Shown here: positions 28,177-36,545 of the stretch, piece by piece
Position numbering within the stretch: the first letter of the stretch is position 1
Layout of the letters: the number at the start of each line of letters is the position of its first letter
From: Mangrovihabitans endophyticus
GTDB taxonomy: Bacteria > Actinomycetota > Actinomycetes > Mycobacteriales > Micromonosporaceae
Length of the DNA stretch: 64,000 nucleotides
Direction: 5' to 3'
Assembly: GCF_014646155.1 (NCBI RefSeq)
Contig: NZ_BMMX01000001.1
Location: 1,152,321 to 1,216,320 of the forward strand
Program-made: the position numbers and the translations under genes
Notes under the pieces: model-generated
Seen by the model: the letters and a program-made list of their open reading frames with translations, nothing else
Told to the model about the DNA's origin: nothing
Databases searched by the model: none

Positions 28177-28567
28177 GACGTTCCTTCCGATCGGGTCGAG
28201 CAGTGTCGCGTCCGGGCGGCGAACTGGATCATAGAGCACCGTCGAGACCTCTCGGCGGATGGGGCGGCGCCGCCGCGGAGCCCGTTTGAGGGATGCCGCA
28301 TACCGGATTGGCGACAATCTTGCACACAGGATGACGCCTCATCATCTCCGTGCTGACCTGGATGGATGTCCGATCTCTCCGGTGGCCGCGGGATGCGGGC
28401 GGGGGCGCATTGTCCGAATCCGCCGATGACAGCGGATCGATGCTGCTCTACGATCTCGTCCGGACGTCGGCCGGTGGCCCGGCGTCAATAGCGAAGACGG
28501 CCGTGCAGTGTGGGTACGGGCAGTCGATCTTCATCGCCGAAACGGTCAATCCCTCGGGAGGAAAAGC
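28177..28567. other. Intergenic region, DUF6282 / NMT1-type ABC operon
   Basis: A 391-nt divergent spacer, long for this window. It must contain both promoters. A small dyad GATTG-GCGA-CAATC (about 28304-28317) is visible; I found no convincing -35/-10 pair, riboswitch or terminator. Confidence 0.5.
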
Positions 28568-29590
28568 ATGATCAGGCGTTCTCGTGTGCTGGCGTTGTTG
28601 CTGGCCGCGACGCTGGCCGCAGCAAGTGGTTGCACGAGCTCCGACGACAGCACCGAAGGAGGATCGACCGGCGACTCCGGCAAGACCGACTCCGTCACCT
28701 ACATGACGGCGTTCGGTGCCCTGGGCCGCGACGCCTTCATCTGGCTCGCCAAGGACAAGGGCTTCTTCAAGGACGCCGGCATCGACATCACGATCCAGAA
28801 GGGCACCGGCACCGGCAACCTGTCGGCGGTCAAGTCGGACCAGGTCCAGTTCTCCGCGCTGGACTACACCGGCGCCATCATCCAGGCCGGCAAGGGCAAG
28901 TTCACCGACTGGCGTGCGGTGGCGGCCATCCACCAGCAGACGCTGGTCTCCATCATGACCACCGACGACACCGGCATCACCAAGCCGACCGACCTGAAGG
29001 GCAAGACGGTGGCCACCGGCGCCGGCTCGGTGAGCGAGCTGCTGTTCCCGGCGTACGCCAAGCTGGCCGGGCTGGACCCGGACTCGGTGACCATCCAGGG
29101 CGCCCAGTCCACCGCGCTGAACGGCCTGATGGCCAGCAACAAGGTGGACGCGCTGAGCACCTTCCTGCTCAGCAAGAAGGCACTGGAGTCGGCGTCCAAG
29201 AAGCAGGCCGTGGTGATGCCGTACAGCGACTACCTGAGCGACCTGTTCGGCAACGTCATCATCGCCAAGCCGGAGCTCATCTCCAGCAACCCGGACCTGG
29301 TCAAGCGGTTCATCGGGGCCGCGCTCAAGGGCCTGCAGTACGCCCTCGACCACCCGGACGAGGCCGCCGCCAGCCTGCACGCCGCCGAGCCGACCTCCTC
29401 GGAGGACTCCGCGGTCGCCGAGATCGAGGCCATGAAGCCGTACACCGCCCCCGCCAGCGGCGCGCCGCTGGGCAGCATCGACCAGACGCGGGTCACGCAC
29501 AGCATCGCCGTGCTGCAGAGCGCCGGTCTGATCCCGCCGGGGTTGACCCCGGACAAGGTTGCCGACTTCGATATCGTCCCGAGTAGCTGA
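28568..29590 (+). CDS. NMT1/SsuA-type ABC binding lipoprotein
   Basis: Substrate-binding lipoprotein of the nitrate/sulfonate/taurine/thiamine-precursor class, 340 residues. Signal MIRRSRVLALLLAATLAAASGC with lipobox ASGC. The mature chain shows the NMT1 fold hallmarks: YMTAFGALGRDAFIWLAKDKG, then GIDITIQKGTGTGNLSAV, then DLKGKTVATGAGSVSELLFP. Ligand specificity cannot be read from sequence. GGAGG stands 6 nt before the ATG. It leads a three-gene importer operon; a GC-rich hairpin follows its stop codon. Confidence 0.88.
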   Translation: MIRRSRVLALLLAATLAAASGCTSSDDSTEGGSTGDSGKTDSVTYMTAFGALGRDAFIWLAKDKGFFKDAGIDITIQKGTGTGNLSAVKSDQVQFSALDYTGAIIQAGKGKFTDWRAVAAIHQQTLVSIMTTDDTGITKPTDLKGKTVATGAGSVSELLFPAYAKLAGLDPDSVTIQGAQSTALNGLMASNKVDALSTFLLSKKALESASKKQAVVMPYSDYLSDLFGNVIIAKPELISSNPDLVKRFIGAALKGLQYALDHPDEAAASLHAAEPTSSEDSAVAEIEAMKPYTAPASGAPLGSIDQTRVTHSIAVLQSAGLIPPGLTPDKVADFDIVPSS

Positions 29591-29598
29591 GCCCGACG

Positions 29599-29636
29599 CC
29601 CCGCGGGCGGCAGCCACCCGGCCGCCGCCTGCGGGG
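29599..29636 (+). terminator. Intra-operon hairpin after the binding-protein gene
   Basis: CCCCGCGGGCGGC (29599-29611) pairs with GCCGCCTGCGGGG (29624-29636): 13 bp with one G-U, 12-nt loop, followed by CGGTTTC. It may act as a leaky terminator or 3' stabiliser that keeps the binding protein more abundant than the permease. Confidence 0.6.
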
Positions 29637-29683
29637 CGGTTTCGCACCAGAGAACTGACAGACCGATTTCCACGGAGTGCTCG

Positions 29684-30475
29684 ATGGCCACGCAGCAGAG
29701 CACGGGATCCACGCTGACCCGGGCGTGGGCGAACACGGCCCTGCCGACGCTGGGCGCGATCCTCGCGGTCGCCCTGTGGTGGCTCGTGACCGTCGCCCTG
29801 CACATCGATCCGTTCTTCGTGCCGTCCCCGGCCGACGTGCTCGATGCCTTCATGCGTGATCCCGGCTTCATGATGAACGAGACCTGGGTGACCTTCAGCC
29901 GGGTGCTCATCGGATTCGGCATCGCGGTCGCCGGCGGCCTGCTCATCGCGGTGCTGCTGGCCGCGTCGTGGACCGTCGAGCGGATGACCATGCCGCTGCT
30001 GGCCGCGATCAACGCCGTGCCCAAGGTGGCGCTGGCTCCGCTGCTGCTGGTCTGGATGGGCTTCGGCAACTCGCCCAAGATCGTCATGGTGGTCCTGGTC
30101 AGCTTCTTCCCGGTGATCGTGTCCACCATGGCCGGGCTCACCTCCACCCCGGCCGATCTGCGCGAGCTCGGCCGGTCGCTGTCCGCCTCCTGGTGGCAGA
30201 CGTTCGTCAAGGTGCGCCTGCCGTGGGCGCTGCCGCAGATTTTCGTCGGCATCAAGGTGGCCACCCCGCTGGCCATCATCGGCGCGGTGATCGGCGAGGT
30301 GGTCAGCCCGGACCACGGTCTCGGCTCGGTCATCGTGGGCTCCGGATCCTCCGCCGACACCCCGCTCGCCTTCGCCGCGCTGGTGCTGCTGGCCATCACC
30401 GGAGTCGTCCTCTTCTATCTGATCGTGGCCATCGAGCGCCTGCTCGTGCCGTGGGCCGCCGCGATCGCGTCCTGA
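29684..30475 (+). CDS. ABC permease, SsuC/TauC type
   Basis: Membrane subunit of the NMT1-type importer, 263 residues with about six helices. The EAA loop is ELGRSLSASWWQTFVKVRLP; the motif INAVPKVALAPLLLVWMGFG is typical of SsuC/TauC/NrtB permeases. GGAG stands about 6 nt before the ATG. It follows the binding protein after a 93-nt gap that holds a hairpin and lies 10 nt before the ATPase gene. Confidence 0.92.
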   Translation: MATQQSTGSTLTRAWANTALPTLGAILAVALWWLVTVALHIDPFFVPSPADVLDAFMRDPGFMMNETWVTFSRVLIGFGIAVAGGLLIAVLLAASWTVERMTMPLLAAINAVPKVALAPLLLVWMGFGNSPKIVMVVLVSFFPVIVSTMAGLTSTPADLRELGRSLSASWWQTFVKVRLPWALPQIFVGIKVATPLAIIGAVIGEVVSPDHGLGSVIVGSGSSADTPLAFAALVLLAITGVVLFYLIVAIERLLVPWAAAIAS

Positions 30476-30485
30476 CGGAGTCACC

Positions 30486-31262
30486 ATGATCACCATTGAG
30501 GCGGCCACCCAGACCTTCAAGGCCCGGGGCGGGCGCGTGCACGCGCTGCAGGACATCGACCTGACCATCGGTGCCGGTGAGTTCGTGGCCGTCATCGGGC
30601 GTTCGGGCTGCGGGAAGTCCACCCTGCTGCGGCTGATCGGGGGCCTGCTCAAGCCGACCGGGGGCCGGGTGACGGTGGCCGGCGACCGGGTCACCACCCC
30701 ACGCCGGGACGTGGCCATGGTCTTCCAGCGCCCGGCCCTGCTGCCCTGGCGCTCGGTGCTGGACAACGTGCTGCTGCCGGTGGAGATCTTCGGATGGTCC
30801 CGGGCGCAGCACCGCCGTCAGGCGCAGAACCTGCTGGAGATGACCGGCCTCGGCGGCTTCGCCAAACGCCTGCCGCATGAGCTGTCCGGCGGCATGCAGC
30901 AGCGGGTGTCGCTGTGCCGGGCGCTGATCCAGGGGCCGAAGGTCATGCTGATGGACGAGCCGTTCTCCGCCCTGGACGCGCTGACCCGCGAGGAGCTGGC
31001 GGTGGAGCTGCAGCGCATCCACATGGAGCTGGGCACCACGGTCGTCTTCGTGACGCACTCGATCCAGGAGGCGGTGCTGCTGGCCGACCGTGTGGCGGTG
31101 CTCAGCGCCCGTCCCGGCCGGCTGCGCAAGGTGATCGGCATCGACATCCCGCGTCCGCGGTCGTTCGGGCACAACGCCCACCTGGAGGAGGTGGCTGGCG
31201 CCTCCGCCGAGCTGCATCACCTGCTGCTGGCCGAGGAAGGTGCCGCCCACCACCCGGCCTGA
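30486..31262 (+). CDS. ABC ATPase, SsuB/TauB type
   Basis: Energy-coupling ATPase of the same importer, 258 residues. Walker A GRSGCGKST, Q-loop VFQRPALLPW, signature LSGGMQQR, Walker B VMLMDEPFSALD and switch His in VFVTHS are all intact. The order binding protein-permease-ATPase gives a complete transporter; the cargo remains open (sulfonate, nitrate, pyrimidine or other small anion or heterocycle). Confidence 0.94.
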   Translation: MITIEAATQTFKARGGRVHALQDIDLTIGAGEFVAVIGRSGCGKSTLLRLIGGLLKPTGGRVTVAGDRVTTPRRDVAMVFQRPALLPWRSVLDNVLLPVEIFGWSRAQHRRQAQNLLEMTGLGGFAKRLPHELSGGMQQRVSLCRALIQGPKVMLMDEPFSALDALTREELAVELQRIHMELGTTVVFVTHSIQEAVLLADRVAVLSARPGRLRKVIGIDIPRPRSFGHNAHLEEVAGASAELHHLLLAEEGAAHHPA

Positions 31263-31366
31263 GCCGCAACCGCAAAGCGGAATCTCCTCAAGTCCAGGCC
31301 CGGCCCGGCGATGGGAAGGTGTCCGGGTTGCGGTCCGTTCTCCCGGCGGGAGGAGGCGGGCGTCCG

Positions 31367-33049
31367 ATGGCCACGGACATCGCGCGCACTCCGGCAGGCT
31401 CCCGGTCGCCGCACGTCACCGCGCTGCTCGACCAGGCCGAGGAGGCCCGCCTGGCCGGCGACTACCGGCGCGGCCATGAACTGGCCGGCCAGGCGGAGAA
31501 GCTGGCGGCCTCGGTCGGCGATCTGGCGGGTCGCGCGGGGGCGCTGCGGTCGATGGCGGACCAGCTACTGCGCCTGGGTGAGCAGGAGGCAGCGGTCGGC
31601 GCCTGCCGCGCGGCGGCCGTGCTGCTGGCCGAAATCGGCGACGACCCGGCCACCTGCCGGGTGCTCACCGTGCTGGCCATGCCGCTCAACGAGCTGGGCA
31701 TGCACGAGGAGGCGCTGCAGGCGCTCGCCGACGCCCGGGAGATCGCGCAGCGCCTCGGCGACCGCGACCTGCTCTACTGGGTGCACAACCGCACCGGCGT
31801 GGTGCACGGCAGCATGGGTGACCGCGAACTGAGCACCCGATACCTGATGACCGCGCTGGGCATGGCCGACGGCATGGACGACGAGGCCCGGTTCTGCATC
31901 CTCAACAACGTGGGCGACAACGGCACGCACCGGGTTCCGCAGTTGCGGGCCGACGGCGACACCGGCGCGGCACACCAGGTGCTCACCCAGGCGCTGCAGT
32001 GCGTGACCGAAGCTCTCGGTCTCGCCCGCGCCGCCCGGCATCCCTTCCGGGAGTCCATCTGCCTGGACAACTACGGCATGCTGCTCGCGCTGACCGGGGA
32101 TTACGCCGAGGCCGAGCGCCTGATCGAGGATTCCCGGGCGATCGCGGTCATTCACGGATATCGGTCGCTGGAGTCCGCCGCGCTGCAGCACCAGGCCCGC
32201 GTACGTCTGATGCGCGGACAGGTCACGAGGGCCATCGAGGGGCTGCTCGCGGCCCTGGACCGTGCCGTGGAGGCGGGCGAGGTGCCGATGGAGATGGAGA
32301 TCCACCGCGAGCTGTCCGAGGCCTACGAGCAGACCGGCGACTGTGGCGCGGCGTTGCGGCATTACCGCGCCCACCATCGGCTGGAGCGCCGCACGCACAA
32401 CGAGGTCGCCGCCGCCCGCGCCCGGATGGCGGTGCATCACTTCGAGTTGGACAACGCCCGGCTGGAGACGGCGAACGCCCGGCTGGAGGCCGAGCTGCAC
32501 CGGGTGCGCAGCGTCGAGCTGGAGGAGGACCGGCGGCAGCTCGCGCAGCAGGCCCGCGAGGATCCGCTGACCGGTCTGCCGAACCGGCGGTGCGCGCAAC
32601 TGCGCCTGCCGGAGCTGGCGGCCGGCGGCGGGCCGATGTGCGTGGCGATCGCCGACGCGGACTTCTTCAAGGACGTCAACGACCGCTTCGGCCACCCCGT
32701 CGGCGATGTGGTGCTGCGCCGGCTGGCGGCGCTGCTGCGGGACACCGTGGGCGAGCCGCATCTGGTCGCGCGGTTCGGCGGCGAGGAGTTCCTGATCGCC
32801 CTGCACGGTCTGGACCCGGACGCCGCGGCTCAGCGCTGTGAACTCATCCGTTCGACAGTGGCCGCCTGGCCATGGCACACGGTGCAGCCCGGCCTGGCCG
32901 TCACGATCAGCGTGGGGCTGGCGATGCTGGGCGAGGGGTCGGCGGAGACGGCGCTGACCGATGCGTTGCGCCGCGCCGACGAGCAGCTTTACCGAGCCAA
33001 GCGGGAGGGTCGCAACCGGGTCAGCGCGGGGCTGCCGGAGGCCGCCTGA
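31367..33049 (+). CDS. TPR-GGDEF diguanylate cyclase
   Basis: Predicted to make cyclic di-GMP. The 560-residue soluble protein has an N-terminal array of tetratricopeptide-like helices (about 15-330), a coiled coil (about 345-400, rich in Glu/Arg/Leu) and a C-terminal GGDEF domain (about 400-550) with the active-site motif RFGGEEF. The product-inhibition I-site RxxD usually found five residues before it is absent, so feedback inhibition by c-di-GMP may be lacking. No membrane segment is seen; the TPR part probably reads a protein or peptide partner. The ATG has AGGAGG about 10 nt upstream. It stands alone, 104 nt after the ABC operon. Confidence 0.9.
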   Translation: MATDIARTPAGSRSPHVTALLDQAEEARLAGDYRRGHELAGQAEKLAASVGDLAGRAGALRSMADQLLRLGEQEAAVGACRAAAVLLAEIGDDPATCRVLTVLAMPLNELGMHEEALQALADAREIAQRLGDRDLLYWVHNRTGVVHGSMGDRELSTRYLMTALGMADGMDDEARFCILNNVGDNGTHRVPQLRADGDTGAAHQVLTQALQCVTEALGLARAARHPFRESICLDNYGMLLALTGDYAEAERLIEDSRAIAVIHGYRSLESAALQHQARVRLMRGQVTRAIEGLLAALDRAVEAGEVPMEMEIHRELSEAYEQTGDCGAALRHYRAHHRLERRTHNEVAAARARMAVHHFELDNARLETANARLEAELHRVRSVELEEDRRQLAQQAREDPLTGLPNRRCAQLRLPELAAGGGPMCVAIADADFFKDVNDRFGHPVGDVVLRRLAALLRDTVGEPHLVARFGGEEFLIALHGLDPDAAAQRCELIRSTVAAWPWHTVQPGLAVTISVGLAMLGEGSAETALTDALRRADEQLYRAKREGRNRVSAGLPEAA

Positions 33050-33056
33050 GCCGTGC

Positions 33057-34100
33057 TCACCGGCCCTGGGGCGGCGCGGCGGCGGTGCTTCCGCGCAGCA
33101 CCAGCCGGGCGGCGGCGGTTTCCGTGGTGGGGGCGCCCTGACCGCCGCGCAGCGCCAGTGCCATCGCGCGCATGCCGATCTCCTCCAGCGGCAGCCGGAC
33201 GGTGCTCAGCGCGGGGGTGACGTCCACCGCCACCGGCATGTCGTCGAAGCCGATGACGCTGACCCGTTCCGGCACGTCGATCCCGCGCTCGCGCAGGCAG
33301 GCCAGGGCGCCGACGGCCATCGAGTCGTTCAGGGCGGCCAGCGCGGTGATGGCGGGGTTGCGTTCCAGCAGTTCCGCGGCGGCGGTCACGCCACCGTCGC
33401 GGTCGAACCCGGCGTAGACGACGTGCCGCGAGGTGATCCGGCGGCGGTGCTCGCGGGCCGCGCGTTGCAGCCCGGCCAGCCGATCGGTGGTGGTGGTCAG
33501 GTGACGCGGCCCGGCGATCACCCCGATGGCGGTGTGCCCGAGCCGATAGAGGGCGTCGCCGGCGAGGTAGCCACCCTTCTCGTTCTCCGGCACGATCGCG
33601 TCGCCGGTGTGCTCGTGCCGGCCGACCACCGCCACCCGGCCGCCGGCGTCGCGGTAGACGCGGAGCTTGTGCTGCAGCCGCGCGGTGGCGGCGGTGTCGT
33701 GGTAGCCGGAGCCGGCGAGCACGATCGCCGCGGTGCGATGCGCGTGCAGCAGATCCACATAGGCCAGCTCGCGTTCCGGGTCGCGGTAGCTGTTGCAGAT
33801 GATCACCAGGCGGCCGTGCTCGGCGGCGACCCGCTGCAGCCCGCGGGTGATCTCGGCGAAGTAGGGGTCGGAGACGTCGTGCACGATGACGCCGACCGCG
33901 CTGCGGTCCGCGCGGGCCAGTTGCCGAGCGTTGGCGTTGGGCACGAACTGCAGCTCGTTGACCGCGGCGAGGACCCGCTCGCGCAGGTGCTCGGCGACCG
34001 GTTTGGGGCTGTTGTTGATGATGCGGGACGCCGTGGCGGTCGAGACGCCAGCGTGCCGCGCGACGTCCGCGAGGGTCACCACCGGCCGAGAATAGCGCAC
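33057..34100 (-). CDS. LacI-family repressor of the 34-39 kb sugar operon
   Basis: A 347-residue regulator: N-terminal helix-turn-helix (VTLADVARHAGVSTATASRIIN) and a periplasmic-binding-like sensor domain. A further in-frame GTG at 34139 exists, but a palindromic operator overlaps that stretch, so I prefer the GTG at 34100; starts at 34082 or 34079 are also possible. It is divergent from the Gfo/Idh-led operon and two operators lie between them, which implies autoregulation and repression of that operon. A similar operator precedes the PL11/ABC operon. The inducer is unknown. Confidence 0.88.
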   Translation of the reverse strand: MRYSRPVVTLADVARHAGVSTATASRIINNSPKPVAEHLRERVLAAVNELQFVPNANARQLARADRSAVGVIVHDVSDPYFAEITRGLQRVAAEHGRLVIICNSYRDPERELAYVDLLHAHRTAAIVLAGSGYHDTAATARLQHKLRVYRDAGGRVAVVGRHEHTGDAIVPENEKGGYLAGDALYRLGHTAIGVIAGPRHLTTTTDRLAGLQRAAREHRRRITSRHVVYAGFDRDGGVTAAAELLERNPAITALAALNDSMAVGALACLRERGIDVPERVSVIGFDDMPVAVDVTPALSTVRLPLEEIGMRAMALALRGGQGAPTTETAAARLVLRGSTAAAPPQGR

Positions 34101-34111
34101 CGGTCCGTCCC

Positions 34112-34125
34112 GGTAAGCGCTTGCC
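34112..34125. promoter_or_regulatory. LacI-type operator 1
   Basis: GGTAAGCGCTTGCC, a 14-bp dyad with one mismatched pair around a perfect AAGCGCTT core. It lies just upstream of the repressor's preferred start. Confidence 0.75.
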
Positions 34126-34153
34126 GGTACCTGCGGCACGCCGCTAATCTGCC

Positions 34154-34169
34154 AGGAAAGCGCTTACCT
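34154..34169. promoter_or_regulatory. LacI-type operator 2
   Basis: AGGAAAGCGCTTACCT, a 16-bp dyad with one mismatched pair, centred 43 bp from operator 1, about four helical turns, which would let one tetramer or two dimers bind the same face. It lies upstream of the Gfo/Idh operon. Confidence 0.75.
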
Positions 34170-34224
34170 CGGTGCTTCAGGCGCATCCGCCATGGCGCCG
34201 GCGCCGACGAGGGAGGTCACGGCC

Positions 34225-35391
34225 ATGGCCGTACGTGTGCCGATCGGCGTCGTGATGAACGGCGTCACCGGCCGGATGGGGTACCGGCAGCACCTGGTCC
34301 GGTCGCTGCTGGCCATCCGGGAAGCCGGCGGCGTGCCCGTCGCCGACGCGCAGGTGCTCTGGCCGGAGCCGGTGCTGGTGGGGCGCAGCGAGGCCAAGCT
34401 GGCCCAGATCGCGGACCGGCACGGGCTCACCGAGATCAGCACCGACCTGGCCACCGCCCTGGCCCGTCCGGACGTGCAGATCTACTTCGACGCCCAGGTG
34501 ACCAGCGAGCGGGAGAAGGCGATCGGGCAGGCCGTCGCGGCCGGGAAGCACGTCTACACCGAGAAGCCGGTCGCGACCACCGTGCAGGGCGCCGTCGAAC
34601 TGGCGCGTGCCGCCGACGCCGCCGGGGTGCGGCACGGGGTGGTGCAGGACAAACTGTTCCTGCCCGGACTGCGCAAGCTGCGGCGGCTGATCGACGGCGG
34701 CTTCTTCGGCCGGATCCTGTCGGTGCGCGGCGAGTTCGGCTATTGGGTGTTCGAGGGAGACTGGCAGCCGGCGCAGCGGCCGAGCTGGAACTACCGGGCC
34801 GAGCACGGTGGCGGCATCGTGGTGGACATGTTCCCGCACTGGCACTACGTGCTGGAACAGATGTTCGCGCCGGTGCGCGCGGTCACCGCGCACGTCACCA
34901 CGGCGATACCCCGGCGCTGGGACGAGCAGGGGCGCGCCTACGAGGCCACCGCCGAGGACAGCGCGTACGGCCTCTTCGAACTTCACGGCGGCATCGTCGC
35001 TCAGATCAACTCCTCGTGGGCGGTGCGGGTGCACCGCGACGAGCTTGTCGAGTTCCAGGTCGACGGGACGCACGGCAGCGCGGTGGCCGGGCTGCGCGGC
35101 TGCCGGATCCAGCACCGCGCCGCCACCCCCAAGCCGGTGTGGAATCCCGACCTGCCGGTCACCGAGGCGTTTCGCGACCAGTGGCAGGAGGTGCCGGACA
35201 ACGACGAGTTCGGCAACGGCTTCCGCGCCCAGTGGGAGATGTTCCTGCGCCATGTGGCGTGCGGCGAGCCGTACACCTGGGACCTCTGGGCCGGCGCCCG
35301 CGGCGTGCAACTGGCCGAACTCGGGCTGCGCTCCGCCCGCGAGGGACGCCGCATCGAGATTCCGGACCTCGTCGCGGGCGGCGCCGCGTGA
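34225..35391 (+). CDS. Gfo/Idh/MocA-family oxidoreductase
   Basis: NAD(P)-dependent sugar or polyol dehydrogenase, 388 residues. It has an N-terminal Rossmann fold (GVVMNGVTGRMGYRQH), the family's catalytic EKP motif (YTEKPVAT) and a C-terminal beta-sheet domain (WNYRAEHGGGIVVDMFPHWHY supplies the usual His pair). GGGAGG lies 8 nt before the ATG at 34225; an upstream in-frame ATG at 34192 lacks a ribosome site. First gene of a five-gene operon with GTGA overlaps. Substrate unknown. Confidence 0.88.
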   Translation: MAVRVPIGVVMNGVTGRMGYRQHLVRSLLAIREAGGVPVADAQVLWPEPVLVGRSEAKLAQIADRHGLTEISTDLATALARPDVQIYFDAQVTSEREKAIGQAVAAGKHVYTEKPVATTVQGAVELARAADAAGVRHGVVQDKLFLPGLRKLRRLIDGGFFGRILSVRGEFGYWVFEGDWQPAQRPSWNYRAEHGGGIVVDMFPHWHYVLEQMFAPVRAVTAHVTTAIPRRWDEQGRAYEATAEDSAYGLFELHGGIVAQINSSWAVRVHRDELVEFQVDGTHGSAVAGLRGCRIQHRAATPKPVWNPDLPVTEAFRDQWQEVPDNDEFGNGFRAQWEMFLRHVACGEPYTWDLWAGARGVQLAELGLRSAREGRRIEIPDLVAGGAA

Positions 35392-36545
35392 GCGTCGTGG
35401 TCGCTCTGCCGGACGGGCGGTACGCGTTGAGCGGTGCCGGCGCCGAGCACGTCACCCCCGGGCCGCCGTTCACCAGCCGGGTGGCCTACGCCGCCGCGCA
35501 CGTGGTGGCGGACCCGCTGGCGGACAACGTGCCGGGCGCCGCGGCGGCCCCGGACTGGGACGCCACGCTGGCCTTCCGCACGCACCTCTGGTCGCACGGC
35601 TTCGGGGTGGCCGAGGCGATGGACACCGCGCAGCGCGGCGCCGCGCTGGACTACCCGTGTGCGCGGGAGTTGATCCGGCGCAGCGCGGACCGGGCTCGGG
35701 CGGTCGGCGGGGCGATCTGCGCCGGCGTGGCCACCGACCACCTGCCACCCGGCCCGGCGACGCTGCCGGCGATCCGGGCGGCGTACGCCCGGCAACTGTC
35801 CGACGTGCAGGAGGCCGGCGCCGTGCCGGTGGTGATGTGCAGCCGGCACCTGGCGGCGGCGGCCCGCGGCGCGGACGACTATCTGAGCCTCTACGGCCGG
35901 CTGCTGGACGAGGAGGCGGACACGCCGGTGGTGCTGCACTGGCTGGGCCCGGCATTCGATCCGCAGCTCGCCGGTTACTGGGGGAGCGAGGATCCGCAAC
36001 GCGCTGCCGACGCGCTGGTGGCGCTGATCGCCGCGCGTCCCGGCCGGGTCGACGGCGTCAAGCTCTCGTTGCTGGACCGCGGCTTCGAGGTGGCGCTGCG
36101 CCGCCGCCTGCCGGACGGGGTGCGGCTGTACACCGGGGACGACCTCAACTATCCGGACCTGATCCGCGGCGACGACCACGGGCACTCCGACGCGCTGCTG
36201 GGCGTGCTGGCCGCGATCGCGCCACCGGCCGCGGCGGCGCTGCGCGCCCTGGACACCGGTGACACCGGCCGGTATGCGCGCATCCTGTCCCCGACGGTGG
36301 CGTTGGCGCGGCACCTGTTCCGCGCGCCCACCTGGCACTACAAGACCGGCATCGTGTTCTGGGCCTGGCTGGCCGGGCATCAGTCCCACTGCACCATGCT
36401 GGGCGGTGCGCGGAGCGCGCGGTCGCCCCGGCATCTGGGCACCCTGCTGCGCCTGGCCGACGCCGCGGGCACGCTGCCCGACGCCGAACTCGCCGCGCAC
36501 CGGGCGCGTGCCTTCTTCACCACCGTGGGGGTGGACCAGCCGTGA
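35388..36545 (+). CDS. DUF993 protein, dihydrodipicolinate-synthase-like
   Basis: A 385-residue member of DUF993, a family distantly related to the class I aldolase/DHDPS barrel. LYTGDDLNYPDLIRGDDHGHSD near residue 250 and RVDGVKLSLLD (possible Schiff-base Lys) are conserved-looking blocks. It is expected to cleave or dehydrate a keto-sugar intermediate, but no reaction is established to my knowledge. The GTG start overlaps the previous stop by 4 nt and its own stop overlaps the next GTG, so the three proteins are made together. Confidence 0.78.
   Translation: MSVVVALPDGRYALSGAGAEHVTPGPPFTSRVAYAAAHVVADPLADNVPGAAAAPDWDATLAFRTHLWSHGFGVAEAMDTAQRGAALDYPCARELIRRSADRARAVGGAICAGVATDHLPPGPATLPAIRAAYARQLSDVQEAGAVPVVMCSRHLAAAARGADDYLSLYGRLLDEEADTPVVLHWLGPAFDPQLAGYWGSEDPQRAADALVALIAARPGRVDGVKLSLLDRGFEVALRRRLPDGVRLYTGDDLNYPDLIRGDDHGHSDALLGVLAAIAPPAAAALRALDTGDTGRYARILSPTVALARHLFRAPTWHYKTGIVFWAWLAGHQSHCTMLGGARSARSPRHLGTLLRLADAAGTLPDAELAAHRARAFFTTVGVDQP

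Noticed and set aside
28304..28317. GATTG-GCGA-CAATC as an operator for the DUF6282/ABC region
   Set aside because: Arms of five bases are too short to stand out by chance in 391 nt, and there is no second copy.
28448..30766. A 772-codon open frame antisense to the NMT1-type ABC operon
   Set aside because: The ABC proteins on the plus strand have intact motifs and ribosome sites; the antisense product has none.
32961..35387. A long N-terminal extension of the DUF993 frame through the LacI region
   Set aside because: It crosses the repressor gene on the other strand and the Gfo/Idh gene in another frame; the GTGA overlap at 35388 gives a clean start.
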